Below, piece after piece: positions 16,159-28,929 of a stretch of 64,000 bases of DNA (its first letter is position 1; each line of letters starts with the position of its first letter). The DNA is from Colletotrichum lupini (Eukaryota; Ascomycota; Sordariomycetes; Glomerellales; Glomerellaceae): contig NC_064675.1 of the NCBI RefSeq assembly GCF_023278565.1, positions 3,844,001 through 3,908,000 on the forward strand. The letters are read 5' to 3'. The translations under genes were made by a program, and so were the position numbers. The notes beneath the pieces were generated by a model. That model did no database searches. It was not told the origin of the DNA and was given only the letters and a program-made list of their open reading frames with translations.

Positions 16159-18403
16159 ACTGTTTTGTTCTAACCTGAATTATGAAGGTAAGTAGTCAAG
16201 ATGGCTTCGCCGGGCTGCACCAATCATAGATGGTCCGGCAAGGTGAGCCGGGGGGGGTTTACTGCGGATGGATCCCGAAACTGGTAGGGAACGGGACGGG
16301 ACTTGGGCTTTGCAATCTCAGTGCCAGGTCCATTTGGGCCGTTGAAGTGCGTCAAGTGAACCCGGTAGTGGGGTAGGTCTTGGGCGTGGGCCGGGCTTAG
16401 GGCGGCCGGCGACGGCATCCGCCCCCATCGGGCAACGGACGCTGATCTACCGTCCCATCTTCCATCAACCAGTGCATGCACCCCGTCTTGCGGTACTCAC
16501 TTGCCCTCTTGACGTTGACCATTGCTTGAGGTAGGAGAGAGTTCTCCCTCCAGCACGACTACCTAGCCATTCGTAGATGGTCTTGAGCTGGCACTTGCTT
16601 TATGATCGGCTTGTAAATGAACTAATGGTTTTCCCCACCAAGGGCGAAACCATGTTGGTCCTTATTGAAAACAAGGGAGCGTTAGCAGCAAGTGAGCGGG
16701 AGCACCACCCGCAGGCATCTGGGAAAGTTGACTGGCTTGACTGGCACGCATCCAAGTTGTCTCACAGCACGGGAGACCTTAGATTCCAGCAAAAGGAGAA
16801 ATACGAAAATGGGAGCAGACATTCTCTCCCCCCCTTGAGTAGGGGCCAATCGGGGCTCCCATTTCGAGGTCATACACAAGCCAGCAGGCGGTCGTGCACA
16901 TCCCAGTGTGAGTCAACCTCGGCGAGCGAGATACGCCGCTGCACCAAGGCGAGGAATGAGGTGTCGAAATATCGTGTTGGACCAGCCAAGGCCCCTTCAG
17001 ACATACTATCAAGGGGTACCTTGGGTAGAAGCAATTGGGCTGATTCCAACTCCCAATATCGAAAGGTGTTCAAGGCTTTCGGCACGGCAGGGCGGACGGG
17101 GTCTTGTTTTGAGGTAGGAACTTGGACCTCTGGAGGGCACCGTTCCTATGCATACCTTACCTTGCTCTGTACGAAATACCTACCGGTACTCGGGTAAGTG
17201 GAGGTGATTACGTCAGGCAGGAGTGGCTTCAGGCATATGAAGGTGCCTGACCGGTGGACGGGAAGGGATCCAATTACCTTGGGCTGCTAAATGAGCAGGA
17301 ATCAAGGTAGGAGTGGTATGTGAGGAACTTCAGAGCTGAAGGCGACAGTGGAGGGCTCAAAGAAAATGCTCAAGAAGGTTCAGCACTTGAGCTCAGCCAG
17401 GTTCTCGGGGCGCCGCACTGTTAAGAAAAAGTTTAGTCATACTGTACGCGTGAAGTGGTGACCCAACCAGCAGAATGACCTGAAAACATGGACAATGGGA
17501 GGGCAGAGGGTGGGGGGGGACTTGGGGAAGAGGTGCGCTGTGGGGCAAAGAGCACGGGCTGGTCAGCTACGTAGTAATACCCTACCACCTTTACCTACAG
17601 GCTATAGGCTACCTAGGTACGAGACGGGTTGGGGCCGCGCCCCCCCCTCTGGGCGCCCCCTTCCATTCACTGAAGTCTGAGGGTGAGGGGTGAGGTGCTC
17701 TACCAAAGTGCCCGCACAGTGCCGTGTTACCAATCAACGCCTCCCCCTTCTCTCGAAAAATCGACGCGTTTACCAGAATTTCGCGACCGTCACCATTTCA
17801 AACCCTTGCACATCCAATACGGCTTTCACACAACTTCAGCTCCCACCACTCATCTCCTTCCTCTTCTTATACCTTCCAGTACGGAACACCTACCACTCTG
17901 CTGCCTTCGGTGGCGTCACTTACACGGCCATCACGACGTTAGAAAATTACGCCTCTACAAGCAAGCAAGCAGCGTTCCTACCTCAGTTGCCTTGTTCTAC
18001 CATACATCCTGAGAGGTGTCGCAAGCGCGGCTCAACACCACCGCCCGCCCACCTTTCCCAACCTCGCGACGCCCTTTACAATACCATTTGTCCTGACACA
18101 AAGGAGCGCCAAAATTCTTACTACAGTCACCTTACCCCCGTCTCACATTGTCGCAGAAATTATATAGACATCATAACTCTTTGTGGCACTTGCCTGCCCC
18201 GGACTTTCAGATCCAGCCCAGCCAGCCCTTCACCCTTCACGACTTGACGAGACACGACTTTCCCATTCCTTCATTCCTTACACGTCTGAGACCAACTACT
18301 TCAATCAATCGTCCACCATTGTTTATACCTTCCCGCGCTCCGCCCTCCGTCTTGTTCAGGCCCCTTTCGCACAGAGGTGCCGCATGCTCGAGGCTCCTCC
18401 ACC
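16159..18403. promoter_or_regulatory. Long divergent region between DML1 and the forkhead gene
   Basis: 2.2 kb with no gene I can support. Open frames of 100-206 codons occur (for example 16,577-17,197 and 17,690-18,247) but have no recognisable domain and poor composition. The 700 bp before 18,404 are C/T-rich, consistent with a long 5' leader of the forkhead gene. Short tacctacc/ggtaggta-like motifs occur near 17,580-17,615. Confidence 0.5.
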
Positions 18404-20596
18404 ATGCCTGCCTCAGCAAAGCGCTCCCAGCGCACTCGTCGCGACACTCGCCGCGATACCTCCCCCGCAAGATTAGAAGACAGCTCCCCAACTCGGCCAG
18501 CAAAGCGACGAAAGAAGGTAAATTGATGCCTCTGCTCTCTACTGACAATTCGATCCTCGCATCATCGATGACACTAACGCCGCTTCCATCAGGTTGATGA
18601 TCCTCCGCCTACCGAACCCGCCGACGATGACGAGTCCAACCTCACTGCCGATCAGTCGGCTCAACCTGTAAGCGACGATGATCAGCTGCTCGCGCAAGTA
18701 GTTCAGCACTTTCAAATTCCCAAGGAGGGCGCCCCCCAAGCCAGCAAGGACCATGCGAACTCGATACATGAAGCCAATGGCAGCGGTGTTCAGGCCTATG
18801 CCAAAATCGCCGCCCAGGATTGGACTTTCTACATCACAAAGCTCATCGTCAATATTGGACGCCCGTCTGAGGGCGTCACTGAGGATGACGAAGATTTCAT
18901 TCACATCGATCTCGGCCCGAGCAAGATGATCTCCCGTCAGCACGCCCGGATTTACTTCAGCTCCAAGGAAGAAATCTGGTTTCTCGAGGTCAAGGGAAGG
19001 AATGGCGTAAAAGTGAACAATGTCCCCATGAAGCAAAAGAGTTTGAGGCGCCTGGAGGGTGGTGAGGTTCTTGAGGCAGGTGGCACGGAAATGATCTTCG
19101 TTCTTCCAACCGAAATCAGTCCCTTGCACATCGATCCTCTCTATCTCAAGAGAGCTGGATTATCGCGTCAACAAATGACGAGCCCTCAACCGAGAACGGA
19201 TCTGCCGGATGAGCCATCTTCGGCCCTAGGCTCGACCATAAGAAGTTCTCGAGGCTCCCAATTTCGCCAACCTATTGCCCCGGCTCCTGCAGATTACAAG
19301 CGGCCCGGAACCCCTCCTTCTGCAATCCGCGGTAAGCCTACGCCGTCGCAACACAAGTCACCACACTACTCAAGTTCGGGCACGCTGTTGTTGAACTCCA
19401 ACGACATTGATCTCAGCCTTGACGAGAACAAACACATCAAGCCGCAATACAGCTATGCGCAAATGATTACCCAGGCGATTATCAATACGCCAGAAAGGAA
19501 GCTGAATCTCAACGGTATCTACAACTTCATCATGAACAACTATGCATATTACAAACACCAGCAAGCCGCTGGTTGGCAAGTAAGGCTTAATGCTGTCAGA
19601 CTCCCTCGCAACCTCGGTCTTACTAACATTATTCAAAGAACTCGATTCGCCATAATTTGTCGCTGAATAAGGCCTTTGACAAGGTTGCCAGATCGACAGA
19701 CGAGCCTGGGAAGGGCATGAAGTGGCAGATTGTCCCAGAGGCCCGGGAAGAGATGACCCGAAGCGCATATAAGGGGGGTAGAGGCGGTCACAGAGGCTCT
19801 TCCGCGCCCTCTTCACCCAACAACCAGCTAAACTACATTACTCATGGACCAAGGGACGTGAATGCCAGAGAGCCTGCGTCGGCGCGGAAGAGGAAGGTAT
19901 CCGTAACGGGATCGCCTCCGAGTTCCTCCTTAGCTGCCGTTCAATCGACTCCAGATCGCAGCACGCGCCGCCTTGCTCCTCCGAGCACTGCCATGACCAT
20001 TGATGGCAGTCCTCTACCGAGGCCGCGGAAGGGCGCCGCATCTGCATCGAACAGCTTTCCCTCCACCAGCTACCACGATCAATCACCGACACTCACCTCA
20101 TCCTATCTACCAGACGAAGGCGCGTCTTTCGTCACACCTGCCCCTCACCGTGTTCATCCCCGACTAGCGCCCCCAAGCACCGCACAGCGGCCCAGTCAAC
20201 ACATGCCGACCAGTTCCCCAGCGCCCTTCTGGAAATATGCAGACATTGGCAGCACCCCTCTGAAACCTGCTGCTCATTTCGACATGAGTCCTTCTAAGCC
20301 GTCTCTGGGCGGAATACCGCAAAGTAGTAGCCCACCTCCTGCGAAGTCGCCAAATCTTAGCCCTACAAGATCACAACACAAAGAATCATCACGGGAGGCG
20401 CCGAGTGAGCCGTCCAACCCACCCGAGATTGAAGAAGACCAAGGTTTTGATTTAGCAAAGTAAGTCTTGTCAACGTCATATCATACACCTGTTCCTTGAC
20501 TAACATCCGATCAGGGGTTTCCAAAGTATTGGGTCATACCACGCACCTGTTGGCCGGGGATTATCAGTAGCTAGCGCCATGAACGGCCACTCATGA
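18404..20596 (+). CDS. FKH2: FHA-domain forkhead transcription factor (Fkh1/Fkh2-like)
   Basis: Four exons (18404-18517, 18593-19579, 19639-20459, 20515-20596), 667 aa. A basic start ([13 protein letters not shown] and AKRRKK) may be a nuclear signal. The FHA domain covers roughly residues 105-200, with the phosphopeptide loop [13 protein letters not shown] and later GRNGVKVNN. The forkhead domain starts at [10 protein letters not shown] (about 321) and continues [17 protein letters not shown]; recognition helix [13 protein letters not shown] is formed across intron 2 (residue 367/368). The rest is Ser/Pro-rich with many SP/TP sites, as expected of a Cdk-regulated cell-cycle factor. FHA plus forkhead in one protein defines the Fkh1/2 group, which drives G2/M genes with Mcm1/Ndd1 in yeast. 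Which yeast paralogue it matches is not decided by this sequence. Confidence 0.9.
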
Positions 20597-20983
20597 GACA
20601 AACATGAGCCGCTTTTGGCAGGACAATAAAGCCCATGCCCCCTCATAATGATGTGCTACACTAAATGTACGAATTGAGAGCATTTGTGAGAGTGAAGATA
20701 GTATAATTCTCAAGGGCTCCACCTGCCCATGCCACCTTCCTACGTAATACCTATATATATTTATATACGTCGTAGTATCCACAGATGTACCGATCAATGC
20801 TTTTCCTACTCCCGTCCGATTGTTTACAAGTACAAATGCCTGCCTAGGCGCCATCGCCAGAGATTCAAGGGTTCAAAGATTCAAACGCGAGCGACTGGTC
20901 CACTACCGCCAAAGAGAAACCGCCTGGCGTGATCATTCAGGGTTTGAAGCTTGGAGGCGGTTGCGACGTCATCTTTCCTCTCT
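20597..20983. other. Convergent 3' intergenic region
   Basis: 387 bp between the forkhead and CLU1 stop codons. AT-rich with atatatatttatatacg near 20,752-20,768, probably 3' UTR and polyadenylation signals. No gene. Confidence 0.5.
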
Positions 20984-23900
20984 TTACTTCGAAGACTTGC
21001 CCCTCCTCTTGGGGTTGCCTCGGCTCGGTCTTCCCTTGGAAGTCTTGCTTTGGTCAGTGCCCTCGATAAACTTGATCAACTCATCGATGCTGCGCGAATC
21101 CATGCCTGAAGGGTTGCCCAACTGCGAGCTGCTGCTCGGTCCGGCGGACACGCTGGGAGCAGTAGCGGAAGCCTGGTAGGGCGCACCCTGAGGAGTAAAG
21201 CGAATGCCTGCGCGCAAGCGACGAGCCTGCGCATCCTTCTGGTGCTTCGCAATGGAAACGGCGTTCTGCGTAAGCTGCTCGAGCCAGCTCTCGGCCTCCT
21301 TGGTGTTCTTGTCTTCGGGTCCAAGCTCGCCGAGGAAGATGTTGTAGGACTCGCGCATGCGGCTGACGGCTCCCTTAGAGTCTTGGTCCAGAGCCAAAGC
21401 CTGAGCAAGTTGGAACAGAAGGGTGGCGGCGTTGATCGAGTTCTTGCCGAAGACACTCTCGCAGATGCGGAGGGACTCTTCGAACCACAGACGGGACTCG
21501 TGGTACGCCTTGAGGTGCTGAAGCATGACAGCGCCGTTGTTGATGGTTGTGATGGAGTCGGGGTGGTCGGCGCCATAGATAATCTTCCACAGCTTCAGCG
21601 CGTGCTTAGCATAGATGAGCGCACCGTTGCTGTCGCCAGCTTGGTGGAGGAACAAGCTGAGATTGAGGTAGTTGAGCAGGGTCTCGGCAGAGTCAACACC
21701 GACAGTCCTCTCGGAGACAACAATGGCCTTCTTGGCGAGCTCAACGGCTGCTTCCTTCTCATCCAACTGGTAATACAGCATAGACAAGGTGTTGTAGACG
21801 CGGGCGACTTCGGGATGAAGGATACCGTAAATCTGCTCGTGTAGAGACAAAGACTCGAGAAGAAGCTCCTGGCCAAGCTTGCGCTGGTTTTGCATGATAG
21901 AGATGCGGCCGGCCTCCAGAGCTTCCTCCGCAAGAGTGCTGCGGGGACAGGAGTGCTTTACGATAGGCACAACGTTGACAATATCGTCTGCTGTGAATGT
22001 AGTGTTGGGAGCAGGGGCCGGGGCTGGGGTAGCCGCTTCTTTGGTTGCCGCTTTCTTGTTCTTCTTCTTCTTGTTTCCCTCCCCGTTGGTCTGTCCATTG
22101 GTCGCAGGGATACCGTTGGTCGCAGGAGCCTGCTCAACCGGCTTGTCTGTGAAGTTGTACTCCTTTGCTTGCAGCTGGAAACCAAGCTTGAGGGAGATCT
22201 CACGAAGCACCTGCAGAGGCTTAAGGTTGTTGTAGAAGTCGGCATCGAGCTTGTACCGGTATCTCTTCAAGGTCTCCTGGGAGATGCTTTCGTGGAGGGA
22301 CTCTGGGGTGACCTTCTCGAAGGATAGATCGGCATCAGTGTACAGCGACTTCAGGACTGCGTCAGATTCGGCCGCCGGCTTGGGACTCAGTTTGTAACCC
22401 AAGAGGCAGTTAAGAAGATGGGAGATGCAGGCTGATGTGAAAGGTGCCGGCAGGTGTCTGAGGTAGTTTGAGGCGACATGCTTGAAGGAACGAGCGACCA
22501 TGTCCTGGATACAAATATCCTTCAGGCACTGCAGGCGAGGTTCAGAAGCGAGCTGTGCCACCTTTCCAGTGTACCTGATGTTGATGCCTCTCTTGTGCAA
22601 GAGACGACCCAGGGACTGGCCATCCATGGGGAAGCTGATGTCGCAATCGGTAAGCTCACGAACGAGGTCGGGAATGACCTGGTCGCGAAGGTACTTGGAT
22701 GCAAGACGAACATCCTCCTCGTCTTTCTTCATCTCCTCCTTCTCGGCATCAGTCTGGGGGACCTGACCGCTGAAGACATCGGGGTTGAGCGAAAATGCGA
22801 ATTTAGAAAGGTCGATGTGATCTTTCGAATCTGTCGACTCCTTCGGTGTCTCCGCCTCCTTTGTCTTCGGCTTCTCCGCCTTGACCTCCTTTTTGTTGAC
22901 CTCCGACTCTTCTTCGCTCTCGCTCTCACTTCCGCTCTCACTCTCACTCTCCTCGCTGTCGTCGCTTTCGTCACTGTCATCGCTGTCTTCTTCCTTCGCG
23001 GAGGCATCCTTGCTCTTCTTGGGCTCAGCCGTAGTTTCGTCAGTCGCAGTCTTGGTGTTCTGCCCACGGCGTGCCAGCTCCTCGTCAACCCAGGCCTTCA
23101 TCTTCTTCCGCCCGTATGAGTCAATCAGCTCCGGACGAAGGACGGCCATACGGTGGGGGTACTCGACATCACCTTCCTCCTCGAGCCAGTCAATATCCAG
23201 TGGCGTCACACGGTACAGGTCGAGCACGTATTTGCGTCCGTCGGTTCCCAACAAGCCCTTGGTCTCCACGCTGGCTTCGAGATCGAATCGTTTGCCATCC
23301 TTGTCCCAGACAGCATGCTTCTTGACCTTGATAGCCTGAGATAGCTTGGAGAAAACGTCGGCAAATCGCTCGTCCGCCGCAACGTTCTCTTTGCCATCCA
23401 CGGCACCATAGTCGATCTGATTTTCGCCAGGCTCCCTCTGCTTGAAGATTCCTGGGACGATACTTTGGCCAACAATACGCTTACCAAGATAGTCAATAAC
23501 AACCGTAGCAGGGGTGAAGAGACCATCAATGTCAAGCTGATTCACTAGCCTCACTCCTGCGACGTCCTTGCCAGTGGCAACACGAGCTGCCTCGTCGCCT
23601 CCCTCAGAAGTGAAGGTTTTCACGCCATCAGCACCAAAAGAGAAGAAGATGTTGTTGTAAACGAAAATCTGGGCATCTTTGCATTCCGTAGGGTTCAGCG
23701 GAGGGATTTCGCCACGGGCAACGAGCACAGCACCACGAGTGGCCGCGTCGTTGTAGTCAGCGAAGAGCTTGGACATGAGACGCTCACGGAAAACTCGGTC
23801 CTGCACAGTCTCACTGGGAAGCTCCCTCGCGGATTGGAACTCTTCGTTCCAGTCTCTCAGTGTGTCGGTGTTGTCGGCGCCTGCAATGAGATACGTCTCC

Positions 23901-25088
23901 TGGGAACGTGTCCAGTCAGGGGTGTGAGCGGAGAGGGGAGAGTTGGATGACGGCACGATCCATGGCGCAGAGGGTATCGCGTTGGTGATTTGGAAAGTCG
24001 CCAGCGGGTCCTTGCGGTTGTTGAACTCCTGGAGCTTGAGGAAGGATGCCGAGAAAGACGGCGAGATCTGGTCGAGGAGCCCGAGCAGGGAGTGGTTCGA
24101 AGCGGCTTTGGGTGCAGGGCGAGGGAAAGGATCGAACTTGGCATTGGAGGACTTGTTGATGAAGAACCCCCCAACATGGGCTGTGATTTGGTGTTGCTCA
24201 CCCTCGTTAGTAGTAGCAAGCAGGTACAAGAGATGACCCTTCTGCTTGAGGTGAGGCGGCGGCGGGTTCCACGGGGAAAGAGTAATGGTCTTGACCGTCT
24301 TGGGTGCCTCTTCCTCCTCGACGGGAGGCAACAAAGTTGAGATTGGAACCGGGGTCCCAAAGCTGTAATCCTCCTTTGTCTCTTTGGCAACCTCCGTCTG
24401 CCCTCCGTTGGCTTGTTCCTCGGATGGAGGCAAGACACTATCAAGCAGAGAGAGACCGGGGAGAATGCCCTGGACAGCGTCGGTGCGGTCTCCAGCGGCA
24501 CCAATGAGCTCTCTGATTCTCACTAGGTGTATACGGGCCTCCTTCTCCGTGTATGGGTCTTCGACCAATGTGACTTCAGGGCTTTCGACAAGGCCTTCGA
24601 TCTCGGATATCGGGAGGAAGTCATTGATGCGTTGGCCGCGGTGCTCCAGGTGGAAGCAAGTGTACTGGAATGCCACAGGGAGGTCGATGATGGACTGTCG
24701 AACTTCGTGAACCTGCTCTTGTGGGGACACCTGTACAAAACTGGTCAGTGGATGTGTCCGCGAGTGGACTTAGCACAGCTAACCGTAATTTGCATCTGAC
24801 GGGGCTCGTTGGGAAGCTTGATCGTAAGGGTAACCAAGGCTACTATGCATCAGCATTTAACGTCCCAACCCCATGAAAGCTTGCATTACTCACCGTCTAG
24901 GCCTTGATCGATCTCGCCCTCAGCCTGGAGCTCGGCCTCGGCTTCAATGGGGGGCGCTACCTCCTTTTCGGCATTTTCTGGAAGGACTCAAAGTTTAGCT
25001 TGGAACTGTTTAAGGATTGCATTGCGTATCTTGGTTTTGCTTGTGGATAGTTGGTACCTTTGCCTTTGGGTTGATCGGATTGGGACAT
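20984..25088 (-). CDS. CLU1: Clustered mitochondria protein / eIF3-associated Tif31
   Basis: Four exons on the minus strand (25088-25058, 24977-24894, 24842-24784, 24730-20984), 1,306 aa, a usual length for the family. Clu1 homologues bind mRNAs of mitochondrial proteins and keep mitochondria distributed; yeast Clu1/Tif31 co-purifies with eIF3. The spliced start is MSQSDQPKGKENAEKEV, followed by VTLTIKLPNEPRQMQIT and the ubiquitin-like N-terminal domain. The CLU domain lies around residues 370-620 (FNEEFQSARELP). An Asp/Glu/Ser run lies near residues 660-700. TPR repeats occupy about 1,010-1,190 (EVARVYNTLSMLYYQL and LSLFLHQAGDSNGALIYAKHAL), and the tail is basic (SRGNPKRRGKSS). Three short introns near the start (80, 51 and 53 nt) were placed from splice sites and phase. 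Confidence 0.93.
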
Positions 25089-26394
25089 TGGTACTCGATG
25101 TAAGCAGAAATACCAGAAGGGCCTGGATTTTATATTCCTCGACGGACAGAAATCCTGAGAGGGGATAGATATATAATCGAAGCTTCGAAGTGGAGAGGGT
25201 TGGGAAGAATTGAGCAATCGCACAAATCAATGCAGATACACAATTAATATAGGGTAGAACGATGTAAGTAGCGGTCTGTGGAATATAGATGCGCAGCTCC
25301 GAAGTGACGGGTGGCAGAAAGGAATACTCGGCGGCCTAAGAGAGGATGAGAGGGTTCCAACTCAACGGCCAGTTGCGGATCGAAAGGGGGGTGGTAGAGA
25401 AAAGGTGAGAGGGTAGAGTGCCGTTTGGGAACGATTGGGGAAAAAAATTCACGGCAGAAAAAAAGTCGCGTTGTCATTCATCAATTGACGGCAATGCACC
25501 GGCCCGGTAAAGCTGGAGCTGTCGGTTTTTTCGGGCCCACTCCGCTTGAGGGAGCTCTGTCAGTTGTCGTCGGTTCTCCCTAAGCTGTCCCGGAAGGTAG
25601 CGAGCCCTGACAGAGCCTCCGGTAGCGAGGCCCGGTTCTCACCAGAGTCTGTACCTTATCAACTCTGTGCCTCCTTCTCTGCCTCTGAAGGGTCAAACAA
25701 CCCGTATTGTATCTGTCCATGTACAGGATTGTTACTTACAGTATCTATCCGAAATAACAGCTGAACGCTTTCTGAGACATGTCGAGTTCTCAGTACCCAT
25801 GATTACACCGCGGTGGACAAGACCATTAATGCAAGTTGCTTCCCTCCAGCCGTTCTTACGTAAGGCACTCTGAGGGGGGATACTCCAGGTTTTTCGAGCT
25901 GAGGTGCGCTACGGACACGTGACCATCCAGTTAGCGCTGCGCTTTGTGGTCTAGTCCCTTTTGGTGACAGCACGATCCTTGTCTATGTACACACCATACC
26001 TGATTGGGGAGTTTGTAAACATTCAATGTGTTGGACATATTCCGTCCCAGCTTCACTCATCAACTACTCAGCATACCAAGAGCTAAGTTCTTAACATCAG
26101 CACACTGCGCCCTTATTCGCTATTGCTCTAGTTAGCAGCTATCTTGACATCACACGCCTATTTACGAGCACTTGAGCACACTTACTACTCAGCTTACTCT
26201 CATACTGCGTATCTGAGCAGCTTCGGTTTCGTGTAGTCGTCAACACCAATCCACGTTGACACTGACAAAGCGACGCAGCAAAACCATTCCGCTATCCTCC
26301 AATAACGTACACCTGCGGATTCTCATATGTCAAAAGCACATGTTATTCAATGTTTTAAACCCAGCACTATCGACAACAGAATATTAACTTCGAC
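25089..26394. promoter_or_regulatory. Divergent region between CLU1 and the 844-codon ORF
   Basis: 1.3 kb without a supportable gene. The CLU1 side holds a purine-rich (on plus strand) leader at about 25,310-25,470. Nothing specific recognised. Confidence 0.45.
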
Positions 26395-28929
26395 ATGAGT
26401 GGACGGACTGGTGGACCAGAAATGGCGAAGGTTACCAACAAGAACCGGAGAAGAGAAACCAGGGCAGAAACAGATGGAAACCGACCCCTCGGCCATTCTG
26501 GCCTGCCTTGGACTTCTTCGAGATGCCAAAGACTTTTACGCCCTCTTCAATCGCGGATTGCTTTGCTACGGAAGGTTGCGATAGCCGAGAGAGCTGCTTG
26601 CGGGCAGACTCAGCCTGAGAACGAAGCCCTCAAAGATGCGCTAGATCGCGAAACGGCCAAAAAGCCGAGCCTTGTAGTCGAAGCGTACTTCCCTAAGACA
26701 AAACGACAGCGCCCGCGCCGTACATATTCCATGAAGTTGGCTGACTCCTCAGAAGACGACGGCAGTATGGCATCAAAATCTACTATCCGACCCAGGAGTC
26801 TTCGACAAAGGCCGAAAAGTTGTGCTTCCGAAATGCCTAGCGTCTCAACGCCAATTCTTCGCAAAGCCAGGCACCATATTACAACATCGCCGAGTGTTGA
26901 CCAACCAGAATGCCACGAGACAGGGAGCAGCTGTATGCGCTTTAAGACTACGAGACGTGGGCCACTCGACAATTCAACATCGAAATTAATGCGTCTCAGA
27001 GACACACTGCCACCGGGAAGGTACCAGATTTACGAGGGTATTTTACACGACCTGGATACTCTCCTACGCTCGACGAGTCTCAACCATCCTGCAGGCGGGA
27101 AGAAGTCGTTGTTGTCGATGTGCCTGAACAGAGTGCCTCAGTGCGCGCAAGAGATTGAAAACTGGGAGAAATCTCAGGCTGTGAACAACGGGCCGGTGTC
27201 CTGTATCAAGCAAATGGCTTATTCTTTACGCGTGTACGACGAACTACAGACCCTTGGAGCCACCGACAACGGCTGGAGTCACTTGCGTACACTCCTACGG
27301 GCACATGCTATCCATCTTCTCAAAGGGGTCATTGGGGAGGGTCTGCTCGATGTCTCGTTTATTCGCATCTTGATCGATTATTGCAAGGCCATGCAATTTC
27401 TACACGAAACAGCAAGCCTTACGGAAGCTATGATTTGCTTCCTTTACTGCAAGCCCCTGGAATCAAGAGATACGCCTAGAGTCAACAGAGAAGGCCAGCT
27501 GCCAGCCTATTTGTTAAACCTTGCAGAGGATCCAGTTGTGGAATCTCACTTGCTCGAAACGTTCTCCTCACTTTTGGTTCGTAGACGGCTCCCCTTTGAC
27601 ATGGTCACAGGGAGAGGTTTTGGTGGCTTATGGAGTATAGCAGCTTCCGCTGTACTCGAGAAAAGAGCACGCCCTTCTGCAACTGAGTTCGCATCAACCG
27701 GACTTGCAGTCCTGTGTATGAATGCCTACCCGAGACGTCAAAGGCGTTCCTCAGCGCTCACAACGGAATCAAAATCAGCCATGCTCACTTTGATGAGTGT
27801 ACTTGGTGCATTGTCAGCCATGGCTATGATTTCGCAGGATTTCGGACATGCTGCACCCGGTTCCAGTGCAAGTTCGAGAAGTCGGACCCAGAGAGCGGTA
27901 GTACATATTCTCCACCAAGCATTGAGACTGGTGAGAAGTCGTCTCGGTAGCAAGGAAGCCGCGTTCCCACTTCTACTGGCATTGTTTCTGTCTCTATCCC
28001 CCAGAGCGGCGCACGAAGCCACTCGGCTCCGACTGAAGGCGGCGATAGACGGCTTCGGACGTGGTCTGAGCCTGGGGAGAGCCCCAAGCACGGGCAACAA
28101 TGACAGCCAGCTTCTCGACACCACCGTCGACTTCACCTGCTCGATTGCTCACTGTTGTGGGAGAGCCACCGGCCAGCCATCCAACTCGTACTTTGCCAAA
28201 GTCTGCGAACTCATCGATACCCTTGAAACGCCAGAGTTCGCAAGATTGAGAGGCAACGGTGCCTTTGTTTTGGCCCACAAGACAGACGATCTACGCGATC
28301 TTGTCTTTGCAGAGACGTTGAAGAAAGACCTGGCCGAGAAAGACGGCATGGTTGTAGCCAAGGGCAACTTTACAGGGTTTCGGTGGGAAGAAGGCATCAG
28401 CGAATGGATTGCAGTCAGCCCGTTGGCAAGAAGACAAGGAGACTTCACCCGAGAAGCCCTACCTCGGCGCCGAAGCGGAGGACGTAACAGTGACGTCCGG
28501 GTCCTAGCGGATCGATCGGAGCTGAATTCGACCACGGAAGGAGCCGACAAAACCGGGGCTCTGGTTTTCGCAAGTCCCAGACCGACGGGTGAGTCAAATG
28601 GTGACCAAGTGGGCCGACGACTGGCGGGGAAGAGGAAGAGGACACAAAACGAGGATCATGGCAGCCGCAAGAGAAACTCGGGCGCTGAAATCGCGGGAAT
28701 CGACGGAGTTGACGGTATTGACGAGCTTGGCATGGGTCCAGAGAACTGGCCACGGGTTCTGGGCAAGTCCCGATTGGGAAGCCATGTTGTAGGAGCTAGG
28801 ATGCGGGACGGGTGCCGGCGGGTTATCCGGAGCAGCGAGACATGCTCTCGCAAGGTTTTGGCGGACTTGGGCGAGCAGGCCGCCCTCAATGACTGCGGCC
28901 TCAACGACGAGGATGAGCTGGGATTTTAA
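26395..28929 (+). CDS. Unidentified protein, probably nuclear
   Basis: An uninterrupted 844-codon frame; I do not recognise the family. From about residue 195 (LPPGRYQIYEGILHDLDTLL) to 620 the sequence is helical with regular hydrophobic spacing and looks like a real folded region. The last 200 residues are polar and basic (RRLAGKRKRTQN, GSRKRNS), suggesting nuclear location. The first 65 residues read poorly in this frame (many Arg/Ser), while the +1 frame over the same DNA reads METDPSAILACLGLL followed by RDAKDFYALFNRGLLCYG from 26,474 and stops at 26,582, just where the main frame becomes plausible. A frameshift or a wrong start is therefore possible near 26,575-26,585. An intron starting GTGAGT at about 28,589 cannot be excluded. 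Confidence 0.6.
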   Translation: MSGRTGGPEMAKVTNKNRRRETRAETDGNRPLGHSGLPWTSSRCQRLLRPLQSRIALLRKVAIAERAACGQTQPENEALKDALDRETAKKPSLVVEAYFPKTKRQRPRRTYSMKLADSSEDDGSMASKSTIRPRSLRQRPKSCASEMPSVSTPILRKARHHITTSPSVDQPECHETGSSCMRFKTTRRGPLDNSTSKLMRLRDTLPPGRYQIYEGILHDLDTLLRSTSLNHPAGGKKSLLSMCLNRVPQCAQEIENWEKSQAVNNGPVSCIKQMAYSLRVYDELQTLGATDNGWSHLRTLLRAHAIHLLKGVIGEGLLDVSFIRILIDYCKAMQFLHETASLTEAMICFLYCKPLESRDTPRVNREGQLPAYLLNLAEDPVVESHLLETFSSLLVRRRLPFDMVTGRGFGGLWSIAASAVLEKRARPSATEFASTGLAVLCMNAYPRRQRRSSALTTESKSAMLTLMSVLGALSAMAMISQDFGHAAPGSSASSRSRTQRAVVHILHQALRLVRSRLGSKEAAFPLLLALFLSLSPRAAHEATRLRLKAAIDGFGRGLSLGRAPSTGNNDSQLLDTTVDFTCSIAHCCGRATGQPSNSYFAKVCELIDTLETPEFARLRGNGAFVLAHKTDDLRDLVFAETLKKDLAEKDGMVVAKGNFTGFRWEEGISEWIAVSPLARRQGDFTREALPRRRSGGRNSDVRVLADRSELNSTTEGADKTGALVFASPRPTGESNGDQVGRRLAGKRKRTQNEDHGSRKRNSGAEIAGIDGVDGIDELGMGPENWPRVLGKSRLGSHVVGARMRDGCRRVIRSSETCSRKVLADLGEQAALNDCGLNDEDELGF

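Noticed and set aside
16577..17197. 206-codon plus-strand open frame in the DML1-FKH2 interval
   Set aside because: No domain, uneven composition, overlaps GC-rich promoter-like DNA and has equally long competing frames; no splice partners seen.
17690..18247. 185-codon plus-strand open frame before the forkhead gene
   Set aside because: C/T-rich leader sequence gives Pro/Ser/Thr-rich frames by chance in all three frames; no recognisable domain.
22478..23119. 213-codon frame antisense to CLU1
   Set aside because: Mirror image of the CLU1 coding frame, including the antisense of the acidic tract (Leu/Val-rich); a shadow.
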